Part shown: positions 56,446 to 64,000 of the stretch, piece after piece
How the letters are laid out: every line of letters starts with the position of its first letter
Numbering within the stretch: the stretch's first letter is position 1
NCBI GenBank assembly: GCA_029204225.1
Contig: CM055095.1
Span: forward strand, 76,485,776 to 76,549,775
From: Diphasiastrum complanatum
Taxonomy: Eukaryota > Streptophyta > Lycopodiopsida > Lycopodiales > Lycopodiaceae
Reading direction: 5' to 3'
DNA length: 64,000 bases
Notes under the pieces: generated by a model
Told to the model about the DNA's origin: nothing
Databases searched by the model: none
The model's input: the letters and a program-made list of their open reading frames with translations, nothing else
Made by a program: the position numbers and the translations under genes

Positions 56446-56856
56446 GAAACTGCAAATCCGGTTGTAACATCGTACATGCAAATTTGCCAGCAATTGAGTA
56501 ATGCACTCTTGGATATGAACTACAAGAATGATTTAAAAAACCAGCAAATGAAAGTTTTACTGACCAACTAAAACTATTGTCTTCTCCAAATCTCGGATTC
56601 CAGCTTGAGACTTACTCAGGGGAGAAGAAAGAGAAAAAACCAGAGGTTGTTCAAGATTGGCTCGTAAACTGGAGCAGCTATTTCAATCTTCCAAAGATAG
56701 ACAATTGAGGAATCGTTCTATCTCTAAGTGCTTGAGTTGGTGGAAAGGATGTACTGAGGATGATGGTTCATGGGAGAGAGTTGAAAGCACAAAGAAGAAT
56801 TTCCCTAAGTTTCACTTGACACTTCTAAGGGCATAAGTAGTTCAAGGGGGGAAGAA
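56446..56856 (+). mobile_element. Ty3/gypsy chromovirus 3' end: chromodomain and polypurine tract
   Basis: The frame near 56670-56835 reads SKCLSWWKGCTEDDGSWERV, ESTKKNFPKFHLTLLRA and stop. W-W-K-G......SWE......P.F is the chromodomain signature of plant chromoviruses. A polypurine tract AAGGGGGGAAGAA ends at 56856, directly before an LTR start. Upstream (56446-56660) is decayed pol sequence. Confidence 0.75.
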
Positions 56857-57290
56857 TGTTATGTCCATGTCCAGTTCAAAGGATTCGGAATAATCCTTGA
56901 CGTGGATATTTAGTACTCTAGTTTACGAGTTTGTTAGTTGCGCATCGTCATTAAGAACTAGGCCAGAAATGTAATTGATAACCTTGTGAGGACCCAATCA
57001 CAAATCTAATGACGTGTGGAGCTATTGCATGGGTTAGCACGGTTATTGGCATGATGCAGAGTATCAATAGTAATGACTTGCATGTATAAGAATGCAATAG
57101 GCTTGCATGGGCACATGTACAAGCACTACAAGAGTTATGTCTACTTGTAGAAACTCACCCTACTATCATTCCCTATTGTGTAATTGATTGCGCCTCAATC
57201 TCTCTACATCAGTGTCCTATCCTATGGCTTAGGGGTGAGTCTATTGGAGGTTGATCGGTAACCTCTACTTGGTTGGGGCCTGGGCAAATG
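56857..57290 (+). repeat. 3' LTR of the chromovirus, right limit uncertain
   Basis: Starts TGTTATGTCCATGTCC after the polypurine tract. It runs into a different LTR family somewhere between 57240 and 57296, so its end is probably lost. Confidence 0.6.
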
Positions 57291-57295
57291 TTTAC

Positions 57296-57829
57296 CAATA
57301 TATGTAGTAACTATAGCAATTAGCTTTTTGTCCTTTGCTATTTGCTTTATGATTTTTAGCTTACACATAGACTAGAGAAAGTATATATATAGGCTGGCGC
57401 CCTACCTCAAATGCAATGAGACATAGTTGGAGTACCTCTCTTCATTGTTGTTGTTCTCTCTCATGTGTATGACTCATGGTTGCCCAGAAACACGTTTCTG
57501 GGGAAAAACATTCCCAGAAACGTGTTTCTAGGAGCATAATTGTTCTGGAAAAAAAAAACTGATTATATATAAATTTTGCCCTAAAATTGCCCAAAACTAG
57601 ACCCAAACAGGGATTAACTGGACCCAAATATCACCAAAGCACCTGGTAACCTACATCAATGCAATGCCCTTGATCAGGCTTTGATCTAATACCCATATTT
57701 CCCACAAAAATCCAAAAAAAAAAACGTTTCTGAGAAATGCCCCCCCCATTTCAGAAACGCGGTTCAGAAATGAGTTTGTGACCGCGTTTCTGGAAGGGGG
57801 TGCAACTATGGTATGACTATTGTCTAACA
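57296..57829 (+). repeat. 3' half of an LTR (same family as 57830-58267), split by a small hAT-like element
   Basis: 57296-57474 and 57819-57829 match 58029-58218 of the next LTR (AGCAATTAGCTTTTTG, TATATA.AGGCTGGCGCCC, CTCATGTGTATGACTATTGT). Interrupted by the 336-bp element at 57475-57810. It ends ...TCTAACA directly against the TG start of the following LTR. Confidence 0.75.
57475..57810 (+). mobile_element. hAT-like small element, 336 bp, word GTTTCTG, with perfect 8-bp target duplication
   Basis: Ends are CATGGTTGCCCAGAAACACG and (reverse complement) CATAGTTGCACCCCCTTCCA. The 8-mer GTATGACT flanks it at 57467-57474 and 57811-57818. The related LTR at about 58195 gives the empty site with a single GTATGACT. 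Both terminal zones consist of the word: CCAGAAACACGTTTCTGG, CCCAGAAACGTGTTTCTAGG, ACGTTTCTGAGAAATG, TTTCAGAAACGCGG, CCGCGTTTCTGG. The centre shares TGATCTAATACCCATATT and an A-run with the element at 7484-7711. No coding capacity. Confidence 0.88.
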
Positions 57830-58267
57830 TGTTAGAGTTAATGTTTACATTAGTACCCCTAATGTTATCATCTAGGTTAATTAGTGTTTGCTTGGTCATG
57901 CCTACGTGCTATTATAGGGGCCATTTTATAGTGAGTCGTTTTTTAGTCATGCATGTACGTGGGCGCACTACAACTAGAATATAATTTGGTTTTGCTACTT
58001 AGAAATACATCTTGGGTGTTTACCCAATATAGGTACTAATTATAGCAATTAGCTTTTTGACTTTTGCTATTTGCTTTATGTTTTTTAGCTTACTCATAGG
58101 TTAAAGAAAGTATATATGTAGGCTGGCGCCCAACCTCAAATGTAATGGGAAATAGTTGGAGTACATCTCTTCATCATTGTTGTTCCCTCTCATGTGTATG
58201 ACTATTGTCTAACAACAATAGGAATCTTGTCTTGGGCTACTTGTATGAGCAAGTCGGTTTTCTAACA
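57830..58267 (+). repeat. LTR of 438 bp followed by primer-site-like sequence
   Basis: TGTTAGAGTTAATG... to ...GTTTTCTAACA, same length as the solo LTR at 60416-60853 and closely similar. It is followed by TAGTATCAGACC, a diverged Met-tRNA primer site, and about 400 bp of leader-like sequence with no gag. Confidence 0.82.
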
Positions 58268-59492
58268 TAGTATCAGACCGTGGTTCAAGATTTGAGAGAA
58301 CAAGGAGGTACAACAATGAACAGAATCAATTCACAAGGGATTGATTTCGCCATCATCTTCAAGGAGAAAAGCAGGTGCAAGTGGCGTCCCTAGCCAGCTC
58401 TCAGTTTCGATCTTCATTCACAACGGTGGCAGCTTTGTGAGAAGATCTGGCGCCACGAGGAGCTGAGCAGCAAGGAGGAGATTATGGAATCTCCCTCAGA
58501 TTTCAGGATCAGATCTGATTGTTGTTTGCAGATCAGTTTGTTGCTGTTGGAGGTCGCAAATCTGCAAGTCATTTTTGGAATTCTTCGCTACTGATCAGAA
58601 GGGTCAATGTTCGCACAAGTGATTTTTCAAAGCTTCGCTGCATCCACTATATTCCTAATTGAAGACCACTCACAACTCTTCAAATGTAGGAAAAAAACAA
58701 AACGAAAGCAAGGTTTGCAATCTAAACACCCATATGCAATAATGTCACAAGATCAACAGGCCACCTAAACTCAATGAGATATTATAGGAAATCAAAATAG
58801 CTTGCAATATTTCTGATATAGAGGAGCCTCTCTCTATAACAAAATGGCCAAAGAACATGACAATAAAAAAGATTGTCCAAGGATGGTTCATCTTGGAAAA
58901 GTGCAATGTTTTTTCCATAGAAACCAAAGGGATTTTTGTTTCTTGGGATAGGTCACAAATTTGAATGAATATTTTTGATAATATGGAAATGCTTTTTATG
59001 TATTGTGAAGGGTATAGCATGTTGTACTTTGAAAAGATTGACTGTATTTTATGGCAATCATCCCAATGTATGAAGTGGGCAATTTTATAAGCTCAAAGCT
59101 ACTCAGCTTCAAACATTGTCAAAAAAATTATAATAAGCTATCTTAAACTGATAGCAAAATGTACTCGCCCTTTTGTTCACAATAATATACTACGAAACTC
59201 TTGCGTAGTATAAAATGCTCCTTGATGAGAGTAGACTTGTAGCCAAGTCGTCTCTAAAAATCAATCAATAGAAAACATATTTGATACACTCACACACATC
59301 TTTTAAAACTCGATATCAATTTTCATAAAACATTATTTGCCACTAAGAAAAGCATAGAAATAGAAATAAAACTAGTATGTTATTAGGTTGTGAGGGATCA
59401 TGCCTTGAGGGTCAACTATACTTCATAAACATAGTTAGGTCTTGTTAGATCTTAAGTCAATAGAATAAAGCTAAAGTACAAGAATTTCTTAC
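58268..59492. other. LTR-element leader remnant then unrecognised intron sequence
   Basis: 58268 to about 58690 looks like the untranslated leader of the LTR element (primer-like site, then GC-richer sequence without a long frame). 58690-59492 is AT-rich with nothing recognised. Confidence 0.5.
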
Positions 59493-59603
59493 CTTGCAAG
59501 TTGGCCGAGCTACCACTTGTCTGCCTAACGTAATTGAATGAAATAATGTCTATGCAATGACTATTTTTCTCTCTATTGACACGTGGAAGGCTTGATCTTA
59601 GCA
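59493..59603 (-). CDS. SBE2: Starch branching enzyme, probable exon of the N-terminal (transit/variable) region
   Basis: A 111-bp open segment lies between a strong acceptor (TTTTCTTGCAG) and a donor (GTAAGAAAT) on the minus strand. It reads LRSSLPRVNR... and ends ...SGSSANLQ. It is rich in Ser, Arg and Asn and poor in acidic residues, as expected for a plastid transit or linker region of a starch branching enzyme. It ends with one base of a split codon, and the next exon at 40331-40497 starts with the two complementary bases, making Glu. No sequence here is conserved across the enzyme family, so the assignment rests on splice sites, phase and position. The intron to the next exon would be 18,995 bp. 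The exon with the start ATG was not found. It could also be a chance open segment. Confidence 0.5.
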
Positions 59604-59741
59604 CTGCAAGAAAACAGATCATTGTTAGAAGCCTTGGAGAAGCATGCCATCTACATTTGAGATGTAACTATTAAGCACAGAAATAGAAATTGTTTTAACC
59701 ATTTCACAGCAATATATCAATCATTCACACAACAAAAAATG

Positions 59742-59890
59742 CAATGTTTCGTGGACCTTTGTGAAACGCCTTTTCGAAAAAGATTTGAAACGGATTTGAA
59801 ATAGAAAAGAATTGACAAATTGGTTTTAGGGTTTTCTTTTAGGGGGGGTTTCTAGCCTTCTATTATGGCAAAACAAGTGTTTTTTTTTAG
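59742..59890 (+). mobile_element. hAT-like small element remnant, words GTTTCG / GAAACGG, 140 bp from a branching-enzyme exon
   Basis: The left end CAATGTTTCGTGGACC matches the reverse complement of the end at 29150. It is followed by GTGAAACGCC, TTTTCGAAAAAG and TTTGAAACGGATTTGAAAT, then a GGTTTTAGGG-like block also seen (inverted) at 29070. Right end and duplication not found. Confidence 0.5.
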
Positions 59891-60277
59891 TATTGAGGCC
59901 ACGATGTAGATTACAATTAATCAACGATCAATCTTGAATCCTAACTCGGAGTCGGAACTCTCGAGTCCCACCTATTGTCATGATCCATAGTAAAAATCGT
60001 AAATCTAACACTAGTCTCACACTAATTAGTAATCACACACTAATCTAGATTCAATTATTCAACACTAACTATTGATGAGTAATGATTGATCATAAGTGCT
60101 AACACACTAATCTTAATAGCACCATTAACTTCTAGCTTCTAACTTCTCTCCCTCACACTCTCTTTCTCTCAACTTTCAAATTTCAAGCACATTCTAGATT
60201 CTAATTTATGATTCATCTCATTCCCTACCCTCACACACTCCCTCACACAAAAAGACTATTACTAAACACACACAACT

Positions 60278-61305
60278 CAACTCTCTATATATATTGATGA
60301 GCTTGAGAGAGTCATTGAGCAGTGCGGTGATACAAGTTGCAGACTCGGTGACATTCTGATTGCCATCCTCCTGTGTGCAGTTGATGTGGCTCTAATATCT
60401 ATGACTAGAGAGGGTTGTTAGATACAGTTAATGTTCACATTATTACCCCTAATGTTGTCATTTAGGATTAATTAGGATTATTGGACCATGCCTACGTGCT
60501 AATTCTAGGGGGCCTTTACCTATATTTAGTAAAAGCCAAGTTAAGACTATAGTCAGACAAGTTCGAGATTCTAGTGCTTGATTTAGAGCACAAGTTTTTG
60601 CTATAGATAGGTATTGGTGCTTTTACCATATATAGAGACATTAATTAGGCAATTGTTTTTAGGCTGCTTTTACTTTTGCTTTTGGCATAGCCCAAGTCTA
60701 TAAGTATGTAGTGTGCCCGCCCAAGCTCATTTGCAATGGGACATAGTTGGAGTTTCTCATCACTTCTGTTCTCTCTCATGTGTTTAACTATTGTCTTACA
60801 ACAATAGGAATCTTGTCTTGGGTAACTTGTATGAGCAAGACGGTTTTCTAACAAGGGTCTAAAGAGGGAGCTAGACAATCTTCGTGATTTTTGCACCAAA
60901 TGGGGATTGGGGGTTAATACTAATAAGACCAAGATTATGGTCTTTTGTTTACTTGACACAGTTGGTATTTCTATTATGGACCTCCCACTAGGCACTCACA
61001 ACTACATCAAACGGTTCCTATACAGAGCATATCTGAGTCGTGCATGGCAAGGCAACCTCGGGATCAAACTCGACTACTGTCATACTCACTTTTTGGAGTT
61101 CGATATCGCAGGGTTCCCAACTCTACCACGCTATTTGGACAAGATACCCCATGGGAGGAGCGGATTTGCCAGATGTGTTTGTTATTAGAGGTAGAGTCTG
61201 AGGAGCATTTCTTATTCAGGTGTCCAGTATACTATGAGATCAAAGGGAGATATCATTGTCTTTTCCGAGATGCACCTATCACACAGAGGTCCATTATAAT
61301 TTAAA
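60278..61305 (+). mobile_element. LINE copy 17, RT and finger pieces, interrupted by a solo LTR
   Basis: Reads LYIDELERVIEQCGDTSCRL, GDILIAILLCAVDVALISMT, REG, then the LTR at 60416-60853, then LKRELDNLRDFCTKWGLGVN, TNKTKIMVF. An internal deletion follows, joining directly to LDTVGISIMDLPLGTHNYIK, RAWQGNLGIKLDYCHTHFLE and a finger region (RICQMCLLLEVESEEHFLF, RCPVYYEI). The catalytic box reads CAVD. It begins after a short CT/TCTATATA run. Confidence 0.9.
60416..60853 (+). repeat. Solo LTR, 438 bp, inside LINE copy 17
   Basis: TGTTAGATACAG... to ...TTTTCTAACA. A perfect 5-bp duplication AGGGT lies at 60411-60415 and 60854-60858. Removing the LTR and one AGGGT restores the LINE codons for TREGLKREL. 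No internal element sequence is present, so the two LTRs recombined to one. Confidence 0.93.
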
Positions 61306-61671
61306 TCATGGACATTTCAACATGGAAAAGGGAACAACTATATGTAGGGTAGGAATTAGCTATCGAAATTGACAGAAGACAAATATCAAAATGGATAACA
61401 AAATTTGCAAGATATGTAACAATGGAGAAATGGAGGACGAATCACGTGCTTATCTTTTGCCACAGATATGATGACATTACATAAAAGCATAACATGCAAC
61501 ATTTGGAACCAAATAACATGTCTAGTTTATTTGAGAAACTAGCTAAGTACAGTGAATCCTTTCAAAAAGAGATCTTTAGCATGTACAGAGTAAAGCAGCA
61601 GCTATTTGATGAATTGTTGTTTTGTCCCACAAGTCCCAATGGATCTCCAGTTGCAAATGATAAAGCATTTC
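61306..61671. other. Unrecognised intergenic/intronic sequence
   Basis: AT-rich stretch between LINE copies 17 and 18. No domain or element end recognised. Confidence 0.4.
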
Positions 61672-61687
61672 TCTCTCTCTCTCCCCC

Positions 61688-61751
<64 letters not shown>
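61672..61751 (+). repeat. (CT)n tract with a C-run
   Basis: CTCTCTCT, about 16 C's, then about 55 bp of CT. Borders the truncated 5' end of LINE copy 18. Confidence 0.97.
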
Positions 61752-61752
<1 letters not shown>

Positions 61753-62145
61753 ATTCTCCCTCCATTTGCGAGAATTTTTGGGGGTTGCCTCAAGATCTCT
61801 TTATAGCAGTTTGTTATTTTGCACCTCAGACATCAGCTTTTGCAGACTATGGTGGTGACCCGTTTCAGTCTCTTTCAGATAATATTGTCAGTTATGCACA
61901 GCAGGATCTTATTCTACTAGCAGGTGATTTTAATGCTCGCACCAGCACCCATCAGACAGTTTTATGCAGATAGTGATTTCCTAAAGATTCAGGCTTTGGA
62001 CATGGGTTTGGACAGGACCTCTCAGGATACAGATACTCCAGCTACACACTTTGGTGAACAGTTGATTGGACTAGCAGAAGCTCATTCTTTAGCCATTCTG
62101 AAAGGCCTATATCGTTGGCCATCATCATCAGGTTTTACTTCCTCA
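61752..62145 (+). mobile_element. LINE copy 18, endonuclease fragment
   Basis: Starts inside the endonuclease at GLPQDLFIAVCYFAPQTSAF, then DYGGDPFQSLSDNIVSYAQQ, LILLAGDFNARTSTHQ, and after a frameshift ALDMGLDRTSQDTDTPATHF and LAEAHSLAILKGLYRWPSSS. Homology to copy 7 ends at about 62145. Copy-7 subfamily. Confidence 0.88.
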
Positions 62146-62515
62146 GGGTATATAGCTTGTTCTTCAAGTAAAGAAGTCTAGTGATATTTGTTGTTTCACA
62201 CAATGCACAAAGAATGTGTGATGCATCTCTAGGCCCTTTGGCTGACCTGATTTGAGGAATAACATTATCCCTTATAGACATGTTGATGATTACGTGTGCC
62301 TTTTCCCCTCTCTTGGAATAGTCCTTGAGCTCAAGTTCTGATGTTGAAAGAGGCTCCTCACCTGTCACAAGCTTCCAACATTCTTTATCTTCCAGAATGT
62401 TGTTGATCTTAAATTTCCAGACACTAAAGTTAGTGCCATCAAGCCGGCTGGCTTCACTCAGTATGCTCTCTGAAAGGCCAAATAGAAATAATACACAAGG
62501 TAAATTGGGGCTTTC
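62140..62515 (-). mobile_element. Ty1/copia gag (UBN2-type) fragment
   Basis: Reads SRLDGTNFSVWKFKINNILE, DKECWKLVTGEEP, then KAHVIINMSIRDNVIPQIRS and ETTNITRLLYLKNKLYTLR. The L.G.NF..W...I...L......W..V and K A...I..S..D.....I pattern is copia gag. Truncated after YTLR. It abuts LINE copy 18 on the opposite strand. Confidence 0.8.
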
Positions 62516-62519
62516 ACCC

Positions 62520-63391
62520 AATTAGGGTATGCAGGCCACTTGCTCAATAACCCTAAGCTTCTGGATTTGAAACTATCCCCCTATATGGTTGTCCAAGATC
62601 CACTCCGTACTTGCACTGAAGTTCCCACTGTAGAAAGCGCCCTCCTACAGCCCTGGCTGCTCTAGAAAAGTCAAAAAAATTTCTCCCAAATTAGAAAGTT
62701 TTTGGATCACAGTACTTCACTTGCCAACAGTACTCCAACCATGCAAACAGCAAAGAAATCAGATGCTCCTACAGAAAGTGCGCCCAATCCCAAGGTAAGC
62801 TCCTCTCTAGGAATGGCAGAAATCTGATCAAAACAAGTCCAAGCTTTCACAACACCACAAGCACGGATAGCATAACCTGCTCTGAACCATGACAAAATCC
62901 AAGGCCTAGCTATGGAGTACTCAGTATCATAACAACATAGTCAGCACACTATGAAAGCTTCAAAAAACCAGCTATGGAGTAGAAGACAAAAGCAAGAGAG
63001 AGCTCACACCAACTTAATGATTAGTCAGAAAGTGGGAGGGTGTGGAAACCCCTCCAAGCCCAGGGCCACAAATAGCATGAAAAACATAGAGGTGGCGTCT
63101 TTCTTATTCTAGCTCTAGACCCCACATGGGTCTTTAACCTACTTGTCATTACTTGCCTAATTAGTACAAGTGTGGTATACTATGTACATTAATATTTACC
63201 CCCATGTCTTATGCACAACTTACAAGTTACAAGTATACAAGCCAAAAGGGACAAAATAGGCATTAAATTTCAACACACTGGAGGGCTATAGTTAGCTCTT
63301 TTGAGGTTAGGGTTTGTGCCATAAAGTGTGAAGAAAAACATCAATCGATCATAAGCAAGCATGACCACAGACAAAGTTATAGCAAAATGTG
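62520..63391. other. Copia leader-like or intron sequence, unrecognised
   Basis: A minus-strand open frame at 62895-62707 has no recognised domain. I considered it as the missing first branching-enzyme exon and could not support that. The rest is AT-rich without features. Confidence 0.4.
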
Positions 63392-63693
63392 GAATTAGAA
63401 TTAGAATTATTATTATTAACGTCTTTTGGTGCCCAGGGGCACATAAGACAAAAGAGAGTACAAAATGTGAGAAGCATTGTCCGCATAAGGACTTATTTAC
63501 CAATGAAAAGACAGTAAAACTAAAACTAAAATATCGATCTCTCTGTCTCTAAGAGAAAAAGTATCCAAGCTTGACCACCAGCTGGTGAGGGTACAAAGCA
63601 AGAGCTTAACCACCTGCTCCGCGGAGGAAACTAGCTACGAGCAAGCTGAAAGTCATGAGTGATGGTAGTAGTGGGTCGTGATGTAGGCTGGTG
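63392..63693 (-). mobile_element. LINE copy 19, recent 5'-truncated 3' end of the copy-7 type
   Basis: 302 nt that match the end of ORF2 and the 3' UTR of copy 7 (24166 to about 24450) with about one mismatch. It includes the paired hairpins and the terminal hairpin GTGCCCAGGGGCAC (63429-63442). Its tail is AATTCTAATTCTAATTC, directly followed by CACATTTTGC. There is no CT tract here, unlike the array copies. Confidence 0.93.
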
Positions 63694-63758
63694 GAGTACA
63701 AAAATACTAGCAAATCCTTTTTCACCAATGTTTCCACAATATGGAGTACACTCTCAAG

Positions 63759-63870
63759 CAAGGTTACACCCCGATTCAAACAGGTCGATTCGAACTGGCC
63801 GGTTCGAACCGATTCTTTGAGGTTCGAACCGACAGGCCAGGTTCGAATCGGAAAACAGTTCGAACCTATC
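63759..63870 (+). mobile_element. hAT-like small element, word GGTTCGAACC, right end not seen
   Basis: Left end CAAGGTTACACCCCGATTCA is nearly the same as one end of the element at 37095-37204 (CAAGGCCACAGCC). Inside: TCGATTCGAACTGG, CCGGTTCGAACCGATTC, AGGTTCGAACCGAC, AGGTTCGAATCGG, AGTTCGAACC. The preceding 8-mer is CTCTCAAG (63751-63758). I did not find its partner before the window end. Confidence 0.65.
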
Positions 63871-64000
63871 TTTTCCATTTTTCAAAAAACAATAATTTTC
63901 TCTTATGTACAAGTCATATATTCACTGTACAGATACTTAATAGCTAAACAATTTCCTCTAAATTTACAGATATCAGGATAATCAGATCTCTTGTGACCTG

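Noticed and set aside
62707-62895. Minus-strand frame considered as the first exon of the branching enzyme
   Set aside because: It has no donor in the required phase and no Ser-rich transit-like start; it more likely belongs to the leader of the adjoining copia element.

Overview
The window reads as one large-genome land-plant locus: a class-II starch branching enzyme gene (SBE2-type, minus strand) stretched by very large introns. Three small exons at 12066-12164, 11488-11530 and 10284-10343, plus a fourth at 31402-31547, encode the N-terminal arm and the start of the CBM48 domain. Two further exons at 40331-40497 and 59493-59603 join in phase and probably encode the variable, plastid-targeted N-terminus. 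Only about 0.6 kb of 64 kb is this gene. Introns of about 19.0, 8.8 and 19.2 kb hold almost everything else. The first exon and everything after LIGDFNNWNPNADVMKK lie outside the window or were not found. Giant introns packed with old and young retroelements suggest a fern-, lycophyte- or gymnosperm-like genome; I cannot fix the species.

The intron fill is dominated by one LINE lineage (19 copies or fragments, numbered left to right; APE endonuclease, reverse transcriptase, C-x2-C-x9-H-x4-C finger). Many copies are strung head-to-tail with (CT)n tracts between them: copies 4-8 on the plus strand (13915-26700), copies 1-3 (1-7380) and 12-13 (35026-38405) on the minus strand. Copy 7 (19688-24451) is complete and uninterrupted, and a 302-nt piece of its 3' end at 63392-63693 is almost identical, so the lineage moved recently. 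In all five copies where the ORF1/ORF2 border survives, ORF1 ends with an in-frame TAG followed by a GC-rich, stop-free spacer of 45-51 nt, and ORF2 has no ATG at its start. This predicts ORF1-ORF2 expression by stop-codon readthrough. The 3' ends carry hairpins with compensatory changes.

Other elements are: a Ty3/gypsy element on the minus strand (43494-43806 and 49024-54355) split by later material; a decayed eight-exon hAT transposase gene (44887-48276) with its terminal region at 48840-49023; pieces of other gypsy elements (29390-30640, 33500-35025, 43797-44890, 56560-57290); Ty1/copia pieces (13666-13914, 28640-28860, 62140-62515); LTRs (30784-31202, 57830-58267, 60416-60853); and a family of small hAT-like non-autonomous elements. 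Each small element is built from its own short palindromic word (GATTCTG, GTTTCTG, GTTTCGAA, GATTTGAATC, GGTTCGAACC). Two are dated precisely by 8-bp duplications and by reconstruction of the empty site.

The layers can be partly ordered. LINEs landed in the branching-enzyme introns. A solo LTR with a perfect 5-bp duplication later entered LINE copy 17. A 110-bp hAT-like element later entered the finger domain of LINE copy 13. A 336-bp one entered an LTR. No rRNA, tRNA or CRISPR array was seen.
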